Shown: in pieces, positions 63,616 to 64,000 of the stretch
Layout of the letters: each line of letters opens with the position of its first letter
Position numbering within the stretch: the stretch's first letter is position 1
Position numbers and translations under genes: made by a program
Origin: Orychophragmus violaceus
Lineage: Eukaryota; Streptophyta; Magnoliopsida; Brassicales; Brassicaceae
NCBI GenBank assembly: GCA_030180135.1
Contig: CM058239.1
Span: 75,337,823-75,401,822, forward strand
Length of the DNA stretch: 64,000 nt
Direction of reading: 5' to 3'
The notes under the pieces: generated by a model
Databases searched by the model: none
What the model was told of the DNA's origin: nothing
Seen by the model: only the letters and a program-made list of their open reading frames with translations

Positions 63616-64000
63616 TCAATACTTGTAATAAGTCCTAAACTTATAGATCATGAGCGGGCTCTAGCAAGTCATCATGATCACCCAGTTAGCTATGGTGTGT
63701 GACCCTTAGGGATCATACAATACTTGTAATACGTCCTAAACTTATAGATCATGAGCGGGCTCTAGCAAGTCATCATGATCACCCAGTATTTATGACTTAT
63801 GTCTGATCTCGACACTTATCATACTTTCTAGAGATAGTACGGTAGATTTCAGGACATTCCCAACAATCTCCTACATTCCCTAATCCTTTTGTCTCAATAT
63901 CTCGATCTGGCATAAGGCAAGATGCGTGTCATCCTTATATAGCCAGACCATGTTCATCGGACCAGATTTGATACTGACAATGCAAACGACTTGGGCAAGT
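63616..64000 (-). mobile_element. CopE-family element, 3' end, running off the window
   Basis: A minus-strand, rearranged CopE-type LTR (to CCCAACA at 63865), followed by internal sequence matching CopE2 61500-61660 in inverted form. The LTR contains a tandem duplication: the stretch AATACTTGTAATA...GATCACCCAG appears at about 63619-63687 and again at 63719-63787. Probably older than AthD, which abuts it. Confidence 0.8.

Overview
The window is plant nuclear DNA, almost certainly from a crucifer (Brassicaceae), in a gene-poor, heterochromatin-like setting. I base this on several Athila-type Ty3/gypsy elements with tRNA-Asp primer sites, on crucifer-style gag-only LTR elements, on Ty1/copia elements with initiator-Met tRNA primer sites, and on the near absence of host genes. 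Almost the whole window is a stack of nested LTR retrotransposons. I use private labels: TG1-TG3 (gag-only elements), CopG, CopE1, CopE2 and CopF (copia), AthA-AthD (Athila-like) and Chr (TGTAA...TTACA Ty3 relic).

Left block (1-16850): TG1 (minus, left end outside the window) carries an intact gag and is interrupted by nearly complete CopG (1777-7596, TSD GACAC). TG1 itself sits in the 3' LTR of AthA (9133-14235). AthA holds a copia solo LTR (9883-10545, TSD CCCCA), has a broken gag-protease and no pol. Its 5' LTR is cut and joined to the 3' end of Chr (14236-16850).

Island (16851-18290 and 23087-23494): the only low-copy-looking DNA. It holds a broken unknown gene (17004-17492), a possible small exon and a SINE-like sequence. 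Gag-only TG2 (18291-23086, TSD CTACC) splits the SINE-like head.

Middle block (about 23495-36759): an old Athila-like LTR (AthC) was hit by AthB (24497-36081, TSD CTGAC), whose gag was hit by gag-only TG3 (29321-34064).

Right block (36760-63610, TSD CATCA): AthD, an Athila derivative with an env-position ATHILA ORF-1 but no protease core and no pol. It contains a copia solo LTR (42195-42843, TSD TCAGC), CopF (43329-55391; very young, with full-length gag-pol carrying one stop) and CopE2 (55706-62405, TSD AAGAG). CopF's leader holds CopE1, an inverted, LTR-less copy of the CopE2 body. The window ends in another CopE-family element.

The most unusual signal is a set of about two dozen paired 14-bp palindromes with a CGATCG-like core. 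They are spaced almost always 20-22 bp apart and recur in LTRs, untranslated regions and coding sequence of Athila-like, copia and gag-only elements. Each element has its own version of the outer half-sites. A second theme is non-autonomy: most elements keep gag while pol is absent or decayed, so they would depend on proteins supplied in trans.
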